A DNA stretch of 64,000 nucleotides from Dipteris shenzhenensis (GCA_047967505.1 CM106538.1), one strand, 5' to 3'; positions 1 to 11,067 are shown, counted from the first letter of the stretch. Numbers and translations: made by a program. Notes: a model not told the origin generated them from the letters alone.

Positions 1-415
1 AATAACAACAGTAAAAGGGAGATGAGAAACTCATATCTGGTCATATCATGTGGGTAACAGTGAGTCCAGCTGTCAACAAACCCGTCCAACATATGCTGTA
101 CTGCAAGAATGGTGGTGGAGCATTAGATCGACCAGTGGGTGGCATAGACAAAGTCTCAGCAGCTCCTCATAGCTAAAAATGATCATCTCTGGTCCCACAC
201 ATCAGCTGAGCAAGTAAGGGTATTGATCCACTGAAGGCTGCCATGAAGACTCATCATCTGGTAATGCCCACCATTTGATGTAGTATTCAATGTAGGATTT
301 ATTCTGAGGATGTGGTCTCTGGATCCAAAAATCTTCTTAGGTATATACTGAATATGGCTCTCCTCATCCATGGGAGGCAGCTCTTCCATAACTTGATCTG
401 TTTACTACGATAGAG
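1..415 (-). pseudogene. Gypsy-1 integrase C-terminus with chromodomain (fragment)
   Basis: On the minus strand, about positions 175-400 encode a chromodomain-like segment: EELPPMDEESHIQYIPKKI followed, after one frame change, by IEYYIKWWALPDDESSWQP, the usual aromatic-rich IKW-x-LP-x-x-x-x-SW signature at the end of chromovirus integrases. No intact frame remains and no LTR is visible on this side. It probably belongs to the same gypsy copy as the integrase core at 1212-2120, from which LINE-A sequence separates it. Recognised by eye from the motif; the frame change is seen directly. Confidence 0.6.
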
Positions 416-419
416 GGCT

Positions 420-1211
420 GCCAAGCCAATAACCACCCACTCACGGATTCCCCTTGCGAGCTCTCGTCTATCCTCATCCCTTCTTCACGTAAAGTCTCTT
501 TCAACTCATCTCCATGCAACCCTCATATCAGCTAGCTCCTCCTCCTCCACCCCACTGTGCCTTGGAGCTCACTCAAACACATAAAAATCTATGACATGCC
601 TCTCTGCTTGGTCTACCTCAATGGTCTGTGGCGTTGCTGCCTCCTGCTGCTCTCTGATCTGTCACAATAGTGTCTCTCTGTGTCATCGCATCTCAATTAG
701 ACAGAGCCCAATGCAGACTTGATCGTGGAAGAGGATTAGTCGTAAGAGTGGACCGAAGCAGTGGTATTGTCCCCGAATCTCATAGTAGGCTGGGCAGATA
801 CATAGAAAGTGCTGCTCAGTCTCGACCGCCCCCAACGTGCATAACTTGCAGATCTGCGGCTCTCTGGGTATACTTGTAGCTCTCCCTGCCTCAATCCTCA
901 ATTGATGTGAGACCCGCATCTGTCCAATGGCAATTCTAAGTGCATGCGAGACTCCTTTCCCCGAGGTACTGGGTCTGATGATGAGCCGTCTGATGATGAG
1001 CCCATCTTTGGATACTCTCAAGAAGTGGTCGCAATAGAACTGGATCTTGGTGGGGAACCCCCGGCCCCCCTCAACCCCCCTCCAAGTCGGAGATGCATGG
1101 AGCTAGAGGAGATCTAACCGTATGATAACAGTTAATTTGATCTTGTGAGATTCGACTTGGACGGTGCATCCATGTTGTACTGAAAGGGGGGAAGCTGGTC
1201 CATTCGAATAT
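420..1211 (-). mobile_element. LINE-A (subfamily II) C-terminal fragment
   Basis: The minus strand encodes the end of the LINE-A ORF2 protein. It has a thumb-like segment (1021-1211), then a CCHC knuckle around 770-870 (ICKLCTLGAVETEQHFLCIC followed by PAYYEIRG), then a tail domain reaching about 440. The knuckle matches the RT-associated zinc-binding domain of plant LINEs. The segment near 560-590 reads ERHVIDFYVFE, matching the PIP-like motif of other LINE-A copies but with the first Q changed. Frames are interrupted. It continues on the far side of the gypsy piece at 1212-2120 and lacks the usual 3' microsatellite tail. Confidence 0.75.
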
Positions 1212-2120
1212 TCAAAAATACTTCTCAAGAAAAGACTAGTCATCCTAGGATCTCTGTCACTGACAATTGATTGAGGCATCCCATGATGTTTGAACACATG
1301 CGACATAAAAAGTCTTGCCATTCGATCTACTGTAATCTTTTTCTTTACTGGAATGAAATGGGCTTGTTTGCTGAATCTGCAAATTATAGTCCATATCCCA
1401 TCATGTCCACTGGATGTACGAGGCAAATCAAATATGAAATCCATGACAATACTCTGCCAGGGCCTATCTGGAATAGGCAAAGGATGCAACATTCCCGCTG
1501 GCTTTTGCCTATCATATTTCGCCTTCTGGCAAGTGATACATGCCCTGACATAGGCAGCCACATCCTTTCTCAACGTAGTTCCACAGCCTTAACTGTAGCC
1601 TCAATACCTCTATGACCAGCGTATGGCGGAGCATGACTTTCTGTGAGAACCTTGTGCCTAAGCTGCTTGGTGACACAGAATCTCCCATGCATCATCATAA
1701 AACCATTCTTAAGGGCATGATGGTCATGCTTTTGCCCAGCCACAAGCTGTTCATGTATCCGTGAAAAATCAGCATCATCTGCATACTGATCTACCATGTC
1801 ATCCAATTCATTGTGATATGAAATGGTCACTGCTGAAACTAGAGGCTTTTTAGACACTGCATCTGGATGTGGGCCTCCTCGAAAGAGCATCTACTACCAC
1901 ATTTTTATTGCCCGGCACATGCACAATCTGAAAATGGAACATAGAAAAAAATTGGTCCACCGCATGTACTTCTTGGACAGCTTTTTCTGAGTGAGAAAGT
2001 ACCTCAAGGACTGATGGTCTGTCTGCACATAAAAATCAGCACCCAAAAGGTAGTGCTTCCAAGTGTGTTACGTCAGCTATAATCCCGGAATCATCTGGTG
2101 TGGTTATGGTGAAGCGGGAA
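1212..2120 (-). pseudogene. Gypsy-1 RNase H end and integrase core (fragment)
   Basis: Minus-strand frames encode, in order, the RNase H connection (WKHYLLGADFYVQTDHQSL near 1985-2050, then ALSRRP after a frame change), the integrase HHCC zinc domain (HAPPYAGHRGIEATVKAV, then CITCQKAK), and the catalytic core start (WQSIVMDFIFDLP, SIVSDRDPRM). This is a Ty3/gypsy pol order of chromovirus type. The core stops abruptly at about 1212, where LINE-A sequence begins, so the last catalytic residue is missing. At least two frame breaks are visible. No LTR or primer site flanks it. The upper boundary, between 2055 and 2140, is uncertain. Confidence 0.85.
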
Positions 2121-2139
2121 ACCAGAGGGCTCGACAGTG

Positions 2140-2437
2140 CTTGCATCAATGTGGATATGCGTGCATGCCATACTGTGTCTACCTCGTCTTTGCTAGCCAT
2201 CGGGATGACTCTAGTGCCAGCCTCGGTAATCGCCAATCGGGTAGGGCCCAAACTCTGTGGAGGAATGTCAATGTTTGGAAAATGGCATCAACTTGGAGAG
2301 GCGTCATAGCAAACTCTGCCTATACTATCTGGTGAGGAATTAAGGGCTTATTCCTAATCATCCTTGACTCCATGATCACCTGTAGCCGCTCAAATCTCCT
2401 CCACTTTGTCATCGAAAGATCACTCCTTCAAAAAGGT
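2140..2437 (-). mobile_element. LINE-A thumb-region fragment
   Basis: The minus strand carries the LINE-A segment containing W-H-A-R-I-S-T and upstream sequence. It aligns by eye with 8500-8700 and 55560-55800. It resumes almost exactly where the LINE piece ending at 1211 leaves off, with only a few codons lost, so the gypsy piece between them looks inserted into this LINE copy. The 5' side ends at about 2437, against the tail of the next LINE-A copy. Confidence 0.6.
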
Positions 2438-2460
2438 GTTGAGTGCGCGCATGCGAGGGG

Positions 2461-2488
2461 GAGAGAAAGAAAGAAAGAAAGAAAGAAA
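2461..2488 (-). repeat. (TTTC)n / (TC)n tail of LINE-A
   Basis: On the plus strand this reads GAGA then (AAAG)n. On the element's strand it is a pyrimidine microsatellite directly after TAATAAAAT. The same position in other LINE-A copies holds (TC)n. Confidence 0.8.
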
Positions 2489-2620
2489 TTTTATTAGAGT
2501 CTTCGGAAGACCGATGGGTCTATGAGACTGAAAGAAAACTTGATACAAATCACAGTAAGGATGGAGCTACTAAAACGAGCATCGTCACCCGTGCTGAATC
2601 CTAAGTCTGATCATACATAA

Positions 2621-3864
2621 TCAAATACATCTGGATGTAACAACGAAAAGAAAAAGACTGGAGCAGAGTGGAATTCTCCGTATGTCATATCGCCTTGGCT
2701 GGTGCATAGCCGGTGATGGGACGTTGGTGCTCGTCAAGGGGTGCCATGCGTCTCGGTCTCCTAGACGAGGCTCGACGCAAGACGAGAGCCACCATGACTC
2801 CCGTGGGTGTATCCCGGGTCTAAAGAATGACGGGAGGTCTCCCAAGTGATTTGTGTGTCCCCTCGATGTCTCGTGTGTCGTGCTGCGATCGTCGGGTCGG
2901 GGTCTCTGTCACGTTTGCGCCTAGAAACTGGACGATCAATGTCATTCGATGGGAAGAACTCTGTGATCTTGCTCTGAGAGGTGTTTGATGATGTGGCCAA
3001 GCCCTGTCGCCTGAGTAAGTACTCTTTGTGTCAGACCCCCTCGTGAATGAAGACCGCGAGGCATCTCTGATATGGGTAGGCGAGGAATTTGGAGAGGAGT
3101 CCGGAGCCGTCTTTGAAGAGGCAGTGGCAGTGACCTTGGATCTCATAGTACACTAGGCACCTAAAAATAAAATGCTCCTCCGAGTCAACCTCTTGACAGT
3201 CGAACAATATGCATAAGCGATGTTCCCTAAGAATCCCCTCTGCTCTGCCGCTCTCTATGCGGAGGCGGTGTGATGATACCCGAAACTGTCCGATGGAGAT
3301 CCGTAGTGAGTGAGGCATATGAAGCTCAGTGTACCCCGGTGGTGTGATGAATCCCTCCTCCGAAATACGAAGACAGTAATCTCTATAGAAACTCAGTGTC
3401 ACTAGAAGCTCCCTCGGCTCCAACCAGGTCCTAAAGGTGTGTAGCTGCAGGAGATCCTCTCGAATGACCTGGTTGGTGTGTGGCCAGATCAGGATGGTGG
3501 GTGGGAGTACCGGAGGGGCATCTAAACTGTACTGAAAAGGAGGTATCCTATCGATGTGGAACCCTAGTCTCACAAACCATCTGTGAGTTCGTGCATACCA
3601 GCATCGCTCGTCTCCCTCTGCTGCCAACCTCATGGAGGAATCGAGAGCCAACCATGGCAACCTCCGTCTCCCTGATGTGCAGTCCCCATACGATCTAACC
3701 CAGTGTAGATATGTGATGGTCTGAAAGGCTGCATCTAGCTGGAGTGGAGAAGTACCAAACTCGGCCTGAATGATGTGATGTGGTACAGACGGTTTCCCTC
3801 GGATCATCCGTGAGAGCATGAGGATCTGCAGGCGCTCCACCCATGTCCACTCTATCTCTGACAT
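2621..3864 (-). pseudogene. LINE-A I ORF2 C-terminus: thumb, CCHC knuckle, PIP-like box
   Basis: A long open stretch (3864-3031) encodes the post-RT thumb region, then a knuckle with CILFDCQEVDSEEHFIFRC and VYYEIQGHCHCLF, then YPYQRCLAVFIHEGV. After a frame change, 3000-2761 continues with SQSKITEFFPSND. Q-S-K-I-T-E-F-F fits the PCNA-interacting consensus Qxx[ILMV]xx[FY][FY]. The first knuckle position is C-x-L-F rather than C-x-x-C, so zinc binding may be weakened in this copy. The protein normally runs on to a basic tail. The frame change at about 3030 breaks the gene. Confidence 0.8.
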
Positions 3865-3865
3865 G

Positions 3866-5095
3866 TCAGGCCTTCAACAAGGGCTGCCATACATACCGGT
3901 TGGTCGGACCAAGGAGTCGAAGAGAAGAGCCTTGGTCCGAGGGTCCTGGAAGTGGGAGTGGAAGCATTGTCTCTCTAGCCGAGCCAGTGAGGCGTATCCC
4001 CTGCTCAGTCTGGCCTGCATTGCTGGTCTCATCATGAAGATCGGGCCGGGAGAAGATGGCCCCCAAGTAAGTGTTTGAGGATACGATCTCAACTGGTGAC
4101 CCATCGAAAGTAAAAGTAAACTGCTTCTGTTGCATGTTTGCTCGAGAGGTGTTAAAGATCATGACCTTGGTCTTGTCAAGGTTGACCTTCAAATCATGGG
4201 ATAAACAAAAAGCCTGTAGTGCATCCACGTGTTGTTGGAGCCCCTCGGATGTGGATGACAAGAGTGCCACGTCATCTGCATAAAGAAGAATCCTGATGAT
4301 GATCTCGACAAGTGAGCAACCGGTCCCTTCGAACGCCCCCATGAAAGTCTCAAGCTCATCGATGTAGAGGCCAAACAGGGTCAGTGATAAGGGACAACCC
4401 TGTTTGACCCCTATGGTACTCAAGATCTCATCTGTCCAACCTGCACCTGTCCGAACTCGGTCTGAGACTCTCTCATACAGTGCCATGAGTGCCCAAATGA
4501 TCTCCTGATCAAATCCCAGTGTCTGCAGGTGTGTGATGAGACGAGCTCGAGGTACTGTGTCAAAGGCTTTGCGGAAATCCACAAAGCAGCAATATACCCT
4601 CTCCTTCCGTGATTTGGCCTCCTCAATGACACTCCTGAGTGTGAGTATGTGATTCATAGTCCCATGGTCTTGCCTGAAATTGGCCTAACCCTCTGCTTTG
4701 AGCCCTCTCATCTTTGCGAACAGGCTGACCAACGCATCCAATACAGCTACATAGATCTTGGACATCACATGTCCAATCATGATAGTCTTGTAGTTACTCG
4801 GGTCCATGGGATCCCCTACCTTGTGGATGGGGGTGATGGTGTTGAGTGTTCAAGTGCGGGGGAAGCCAAGGCAAACATCGTCATTGAATAGCTTTGCTAG
4901 GATCGGGGCTAACGTGTCGATCCCATATGCGATAAACTCAGTGCATAGCCCCTCGTGATCCTTAGCTCGGCCATTGTGCAGTTTCAATGTCGTGTCCTTG
5001 ACTCCCCCTCTGGTGAACAACGTGCAAGTGGTGGGGCGAGGTGTGTATGAGATTTGGAGTGGGCTGGTGTGGGACATCATAAAGATGGTGTGCAT
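3866..5095 (-). pseudogene. LINE-A I reverse transcriptase
   Basis: The minus strand encodes RT motifs in order: VDFRKAFDTVPRARLI (motif A with catalytic Asp), GVKQGCPLSLTLFGLYIDEL, RILLYADDVALLSSTSEGL (YADD active site), KVNLDKTKVMIFN and NTYLGAIFS. The stretch 4658-5095 holds the upstream fingers region with stops. The FRKAFDTVPR style differs from the FEKAYDKVDW style of the LINE-C element at 22-25 kb. The frame is open from 4657 to 3866 but disconnected from the endonuclease. Confidence 0.9.
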
Positions 5096-5166
5096 ACGTG
5101 TGCCAGACTCTCATGTCGGTGAGGGGTGATGGAGACCTACGCTCAAGGAATCTCCGCCAAAAATCC

Positions 5167-5750
5167 TTAAGAGTTATTGCTGTACAAGATGTGCAGCAGC
5201 TCCTCCTCATTTCGGTCGTCTCGGAAGTTCAGGAGTGGTGCCTGGCACGTGCTCGTCTTGGCGTTGAAGTCCCCAACAAGAAGAACTTTCCCGCGGGCTG
5301 AAAGGTCTGGGATATCCTGATGTAAGGGTGCATATGGCGATGTCTCACCCTCCTCTCGTGCCACTCTGGTGAAGTGGGATGTCTCTGGCGGGAAGTAGCA
5401 TATTGCTATGAAAAGGTCATGGGTGTCTGTGCGTCGGATCCGGATTCCGGATTCACATGAATCGAGAGTGTGCATCCTTCCTTTCAATGGAGATGGCTCC
5501 TGCGAGGGAAGACCTGTACAATACTGCGACCCCGCCTGATCCTTGGACTCCTCCTGTATCTCTCGTCTCATCCCTGAAGGCTGACTCCCATGTGTAGCCA
5601 CTGACTATCGGTAGTGGACACTATGGGCTCTGGTGTGTCTCCGTGTAAAAGACTATGTCTCGTCCTGTATAAGACTCCGAGAAGTTCCCTAGGTCTGACC
5701 ATAAGGTACCATTACAGTTCCAAATGGTGCAGTCTAGGGTCTCGGAAACC
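5167..5750 (-). pseudogene. LINE-A I apurinic-type endonuclease
   Basis: From about 5720 the minus strand reads TIWNCNG...DIVFYTETHQSP, the N-terminal endonuclease signature with the catalytic Glu in ETH. After a stop, 5601-5167 gives FIAICYFPPETSHF and LLVGDFNAKTS, the GDFN motif. The enzyme nicks target DNA to start target-primed reverse transcription. The in-frame stop near 5604 inactivates this copy. A second, plus-strand copy of the same domain lies at 32640-32850. Confidence 0.8.
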
Positions 5751-5786
5751 TGAGTCTCATAGGCCCCGTCCCCCTAGGGGGTACGG

Positions 5787-6931
5787 GTGGGAGCCCGACG
5801 GGTGCCGATCAACAACCTACCATCTCGGACCACGGTCCATTTTCCCTCCTTGCGGGCAACATTCCGCTGCTGCAGAAGAACTCGTCGCTCCTCAATCTAT
5901 AGTGGTGTCAAATCCTCGTCCATGGACAGGGTGGGATGCTCTCGTAGAGCAGCTCGGCGTCGGAGTGTCGCTAGTCGAGCATGTGAATCTCTGAAGCGAA
6001 TGACTAGGGGTTGCTCTCGGTTGGGATCTCTCCCAACACGCCATGCTCCCTCTATGCCATGGTCGGGGACCTCCATGGTGGTGGTTACAAAGGTAATCGC
6101 CTCCTCCGGGCATCGTAGTGGTGCTGGTGCTGCCTCGCGTGATCCCTTGTATCCGGATGTTGAGGGCCTTCGAAGCCCTCTGCTGTTGCTCTTGTATGGC
6201 GGCTGAAAGAGTTGCCTTTGCGGGTTCCCGTTTTGCCACGTCCACCTATCTAGTCGTCTCTGCTATAGCCGACTGTATCGTGGCTATCTGTGCCTCCATC
6301 TCTGTGATTGGGGTCCCTCCAGGCGCTGCTCTAAGGGTCCCGAGCTCCTCTCGAAGCTGTGTGATGTTGTGTCTAAGTCCCTAGATAAGGGTGCCCTGCT
6401 CGTGTATAATGTGGGCCTGCTCCTGGGTGTATCGGGCGTGCTCCTGGGTGTAATGTGTCAGCTCTACCTGATGGGCCCGGATGCTGTGTATCTCAGCCAA
6501 TAGGGAGTCCCAAGCATCTGGTGGGGGCCTAAGATGTCCTGGTCTAGGTGGGAACTGGATCTCGAGAGGGGTTGGAATAAGATGGGCTATTGAGGTTGTA
6601 CTGAGGGTGGGGACAGCATGATCTGGGTGGGGGAGTGGTATGTAGGAGTAGCGAGGCCGGACGAGGTGATAAAGGGTGGCTGACTGAGAGGTAGAGGTGA
6701 TACGAGGAGAAAGTACTGTGGAGCCATGGCCGGTGGGGCCAATGGTTAGGCTATTGGAGAGGAGACCTGTGATGACGATGCAGGAGAGGGGGAGGAGAGA
6801 GGTGGTGTAGATGATGAGGCGGATGATGGTGGTGAAATAGTGGTGGTAGCCATAGAGGTCGAGGATGTGGTGAGTGGCATGGGCTTTGGGTGGGCCCCTT
6901 TCTTCTGGGCCGTGGTGCTGTCCACTGTCAA
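5787..6931 (-). pseudogene. LINE-A I ORF1 (L1 ORF1p-like: coiled coil, RRM start, C-terminal domain)
   Basis: The minus strand encodes a Ser/Pro/Thr-rich start (6931-6746). A coiled-coil-like run near 6160-6350 includes EMEAQIATIQSAIAETTR and later AAIQEQQQRASKALNIRIQGI, where NIRIQGI resembles the first strand of the L1 ORF1p RNA-binding domain. At about 6000-5800 it reads LSMDEDLTPL, ERRVLLQQRNVARKEGKW and VVRDGRLLI, the C-terminal domain of that family (Transposase_22 type). Several frame changes and stops break it. It differs from the CCHC-type ORF1 of LINE-B and LINE-C. The assignment rests on motif resemblance only. Confidence 0.65.
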
Positions 6932-7165
6932 ACCGCTCCGGTTGTTGTGTTAGTTGAAGTCCTCCAAACTGAGTTGCGTTTGTGTTTTCGCCTTGTCACC
7001 ATTCCCCTTCCCCATCTCCACGCGTATGCAAATTTGGACCGAAGGGTCTCCTGCCTAGTCTCCTATCCTCATCCCTCTATTCCCTTCATTATGGGGGAGG
7101 CAGCAACGGGCAAAGAAGGGATTGCAAGAGGTTGGAGCTACGAGTGGGTGTTTAAAAAAAAAAAA

Positions 7166-7288
7166 AGTGAGGGGGGGGGGCTGAGCGAGGGGTAGTGGGG
7201 GGGTACAGAGGGGCAGCGAGGGGTAGCAATAGGGGGTAGCGGAGGGGGTAGCGGGGGGGTAGCAGGAGCGGAGGGGATAGTGGAGAGG

Positions 7289-7290
<2 letters not shown>
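7166..7290 (-). other. G-rich (plus) / C-rich (minus) tract at a LINE boundary
   Basis: Repeated GGGGTAGC-type units with runs of up to ten G lie between the 5' side of the LINE-A I copy and the tail of the next LINE-A copy. It could be the 5' untranslated end of the LINE, comparable with the C-rich 5' end of LINE-C at 27600-28238. No coding sequence is recognised. Confidence 0.4.
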
Positions 7291-7340
<50 letters not shown>

Positions 7341-8698
7341 CCTCACGGGCCTATGGGACAAAGTACACAAAAAAGCGAACTCATACAAGCCTCAGTGGGC
7401 TGAAGCAAAGGGTACGCTAGGACCCTTGCTAAGTACAAATGTATGCTAACAGAATCATAATCATAGAAAAAAAGTCAACTACAATTGCAGAGTGGGCCAT
7501 ATCAATCAATCAATCAATCTATCCAGGCGTTGGGACGAAACCGAAGCCTGGTACAGTGATGGCTCTTTGGTGGGTTGCGAAGATGTCTTGTATCTGCGTC
7601 TGTTGAGCTATCTCACGTTGCAGTGGGGGACATGGTCTCCTCGCTCTCTAGACTCTCTGGGCTATGTCTAGGGTGACCCCTCGTCTCTGTCGGTCTCCCC
7701 TGAGGAAAGCTGTGATAGGTTGGATCTCAATAGAGTGTATTCTCGGGGCTCTCTGTCGCACATGTAGCCTCTGCGTCCCTCTCTCGGTGGTATTGTGCTG
7801 GCTGCTCATCCGGACTGCTCTCATATCGGCTAGCTCCTCCTCCTTCACTCCACTGTGTCCAGGGGCTAACTCAAATGTACAGAAGTCGGTGATGTGTCGC
7901 TGTGCCCGGTCATCCTCTATGTCCAGTAGTGGTTTGACCATTCCCTGCTGCTCTGTGATCTGTCGTAGAAGCTTTCCCTGTGTCGCCGCATCTCCATCAG
8001 ATAAAGCCGGATACAGACCTAGTCATGGAAATGGATCAGTTGTTACAATGGACCGAAGCCACTTCCCTCTAGGTAGAGACAGTGGTAGCACCCCCAAATC
8101 TCGTAGTAGGCTGGGCAACCACAAAGAAAATGCTCCTTTGTCTCAACCGCCCCCAGCGTACATAGCGTGCAGACTCGCTGCTCTTTGGGTATACCCGCTG
8201 CTCTCCCTGCCTCGATCCTCAACTGGTGGGACAAAACCGGCATCTGACTAACAACAATCCTCAATGCATGGGAGACTCCTCTATCCTCGAGATACTGGGG
8301 TCTGATGATGAATCCCTCCTCTGATACTCTCAGGAAGTGGTCGCGATAAAATTGGGTCTTGGTGGGGAGCTACTGGTCCTTCCCCCCAAGTCCGGGATGT
8401 GTGAATCTGGAGGAGGTCTAACCGTATGATACGGTTGATCTCATCTTGCAAGATTGACTCAGGAGGTGCATCCATGCTGTAGTGAAAGGGGGGAAGCCTG
8501 TTCATTTGGATACCGTGCCTGGCAAGCCATGTAGATATGCGTGCATACCATGTGTCTGCCCCGCTCTCTGCGAGTCGTCTGGATGATTCTAGGGCCAACC
8601 TCGGAAGTCTCCAATGGGGTAAGTCCCAGACTCTGTGGATGAAAGTCATTGCCTGAAAGATGGGATCAACCTGGAGAGGTGTCATGGCAAACTGTGTG
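7291..8698 (-). mobile_element. LINE-A II, 5'-truncated copy with (TC)n tail
   Basis: A (GA)n tract (7291-7336, plus strand) is followed by the subfamily II 3' region with GGCCTCACGGGCCTATGGGA. Minus-strand coding comes next: the C-terminal tail (7941-7648) with QRHITDFC at 7902-7879, the knuckle (8264-8043, VCTLCTLGAVETKEHFLCGC and PAYYEIWG), and the thumb region (8685-8281, WYARISTWLARHGIQMNRL). Small frame breaks occur. The element continues at 10305-10480 beyond a 1.6-kb insertion, then is truncated. Confidence 0.8.
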
Positions 8699-10304
8699 GA
8701 ACCGGCCTCTAATCACTCGGAGGGCAGTGGAACTAAACCTTTAATCACTTCGGCACTTATTTACAGCTCACAAAGCATATATCACAACCATTAACCATTG
8801 CGTGATCACCATTTGGCATTTACCCATTTGTTCACAAATAAAACCACTGAAAAAGGGATGGAGGCTAGAATGCCCTTGCTCAACAAACATAGACAAGTGC
8901 ACCTGATTGGCCCCAAACACCGTGGCGTCCCTTTCGGTATTTCTTTATATTTCACAGTGAAATGATTACAAGTTGCATCTGGGAGACCTTCCCTGCAACT
9001 GAGCACGCAGCCCCAATTCACTGAGCCTTCGCAAGGCTTTCAGGCATAGAACACCATCACATAAGTGCACTTAATCCACATGCTCAATCCAAAGGCATTC
9101 TCTTTTCCGAGTGCAATTCCATTGGCTGTCCAGATGCAATCACACTGCACCCCAGCTGCACTCTCTTTGAGTGGTTTCCAGATGGCATTCACAAAGCTTT
9201 TTAAAGCTCCAAAATAAAATCAGCAAACTACCCAACCAAAGAATGACTCATGTAGCACTGCCTGGGCACATGTGAACCAAGAAAGAGGCGGCACACGAGG
9301 CCAACCAATAGCTTATGGCAAAAAGAAATTGCAGCAGCAAAATCACAACCCACCAAGCCTTGAAAACTCGAACCAAGTCCTCAATCGCCAAGAGGACATA
9401 GTAGCCAATGCCCAGTTGCATTCTCAACGAAAGAGGAGTGCAAAGGCATGAAGAAAGAGCATTTACAAAAGCGGACCAGCAAGAATTCCACTGAAAAATG
9501 CGAAACAAAGCACTTCTGTCGCGAAGAAGTGGGAGTTCTTGGGCTCAAAAGAAGCGTGCTTCAGAGAGGAATGCATTGAGAAGGTTTTGGAGAAGTTTCA
9601 TTGCCGGAAAGACCTGCAAAACTGAGAAAAACCAGTCAACCAGCGTGTGGGACCACTCAAAATTCAACAGAAAGCTGTAGCTTTGCAAGAGGAGAGGCTC
9701 AGGAGGCTGTAGAAGCAAAAAGGTCCAGAAAAAGCCACTTTGCAAATTCAACCAGCAAAAGAAGTGCCGAGCTCTGCCCGTTCTACCAAACGCACGGAGG
9801 GAAAAGCATATCACTGCGAAGGGGAGGCATAGGGGAAGCCATCGGGCCAAACGGAGGTCGAGGAATCCAAACGGGTGAGGAGTTATGAAGAAAAACGGAA
9901 TTCAGCTGAAGGAGGTTGAAAAACCAGTCCAAAATCTCAACAAAGGGAGAAGATGAGAGAGAAAACCACACATGTGAAGTTTAAAAGGCCCAGGAAGGTC
10001 TAGGAATGGCAAAGAAGCATGTAGAAGGCACTAGAGCCTCTTGGAACTCTAGGGGGGCCACTGAAGGTAGATGGCCCTCTAGGGGACCCATTAAAAATGG
10101 CACGTCATCATTTCCCAACAACCACTCTTTTAATTCCTTGGAATGCCTTTGGGCCTAGGGATTAATTACGCTTATATGCTAGGCACCATGCCGCGTTTAA
10201 TTACACATTATTAAGCCCACGCTTGGACTTTTAAAACCAAAGTTGTAGCAGTCTTGAAGTACATTAAAGTACTTAGCATTTCACGCCCGAGTGACACTAT
10301 GCTT
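8699..10304. mobile_element. Unidentified 1.6-kb insertion inside LINE-A II
   Basis: LINE-A sequence stops after GTCATGGCAAACTGTG and resumes at 10305 with CTATCTCATGTGGAAC, the expected continuation seen uninterrupted at 55668-55700. The intervening DNA is AT-richer and has no recognisable protein. Near its ends are CACTCGGAGGG (left) and CCGAGTGACA (right), a short imperfect inverted pair, but no clear terminal inverted repeat or target duplication. It could be a solo LTR (it begins near TGTGGAACC) or a non-autonomous DNA element. Small open frames at 9248-9888 look fortuitous. Confidence 0.5.
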
Positions 10305-10478
10305 GTACTATCTCATGTGGAACCGAGGGCTTACAGCGGATCATCCTGGATCCCATCGTCACCTGTAGCCGCTCGAAGCTTCTCCAGTCTGTCCTCGGAA
10401 GATCGCACCCTTAGAAAAGTGCTGCATACATGACAGTCGGCCACACTGGTGTGTCGAAAAGCTAGCCCTTTGTTGGTG

Positions 10479-10480
<2 letters not shown>
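10305..10480 (-). mobile_element. LINE-A II, 5' remainder of the interrupted copy
   Basis: This continues the 7291-8698 copy. The minus strand matches the segment near 55690-55850 (CTGCATACATG, GTGTCGAAAAGC). It is truncated at about 10480, where the (GA)n tail of the next LINE-A copy begins. Confidence 0.7.
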
Positions 10481-10481
<1 letters not shown>

Positions 10482-10521
<40 letters not shown>

Positions 10522-11067
10522 GGTTATCAAAAGTCTTCAAAAGATCAAAGGGTCTATGAGACTAAAAAGAGACTGATACAATGAGTTGAAGGATGGAGCC
10601 AATAATCGGGCATCAACACCCATGACGATTATAAAGGAAAACCCAAAGTTTTGAACATAACGGTGTGGATACATAGAGATAGAAACTCTCTGGGTCCTCA
10701 AGGTGGGAGCCAGTAAGGGCATCAATTCTCGAAGGGGGACGTTGATGTGCGAGGCTGATGTTGTGGTATATAACCCGTGATAGGTCGCTGGCGACTAACA
10801 ACATATGAGGTCCACTATGATCTCTTGGCTATAGCCTTGCGGCGAACTAGTGTCGCCATCAATCCTATAGGTTAGGTCTCTGCTTTGATGAGCATAGATG
10901 GAAAGTCCCCTCGTGTGATATGTGCCTTAATGTGCAGATGGGTTTGGTGTGTCTGTAACTCTGGTTCGGGTCCTCGAAGCCATCGTCTCCATGGGTCCTG
11001 CTGAACAGTTCTATTTGGCTGGAAAAACCGAGTGATCATACTCTGAGTGGAGTCTGGCTCTATGTTC

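Larger units (their letters stand above)
2461..7165 (-). mobile_element. LINE-A subfamily I, near full-length copy (non-LTR retrotransposon)
   Basis: A minus-strand non-LTR element. From 5' to 3' it holds an ORF1 of L1-ORF1p type (about 6931-5787), an apurinic-type endonuclease (about 5750-5167), reverse transcriptase (about 5095-3866), a thumb and CCHC knuckle domain (3864-3031), a short C-terminal tail with a PIP-box-like motif (2976-2953), a 3' untranslated region containing CCATCGGTCTTCCGAAGACT, and a (TTTC)n tail. All reading frames are broken by shifts or stops, so it is not active. It is the most complete LINE-A copy here and serves as the reference for the family. No target duplication was identified. 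Confidence 0.85.

Noticed and set aside
7291-7336. Ser-Leu repeat peptide
   Set aside because: It is translation of the (TC)n tail of LINE-A, not a protein.
9248-9888. Open frames in the 1.6-kb insertion
   Set aside because: They overlap on opposite strands, are short, and show no recognised domain or splice context.
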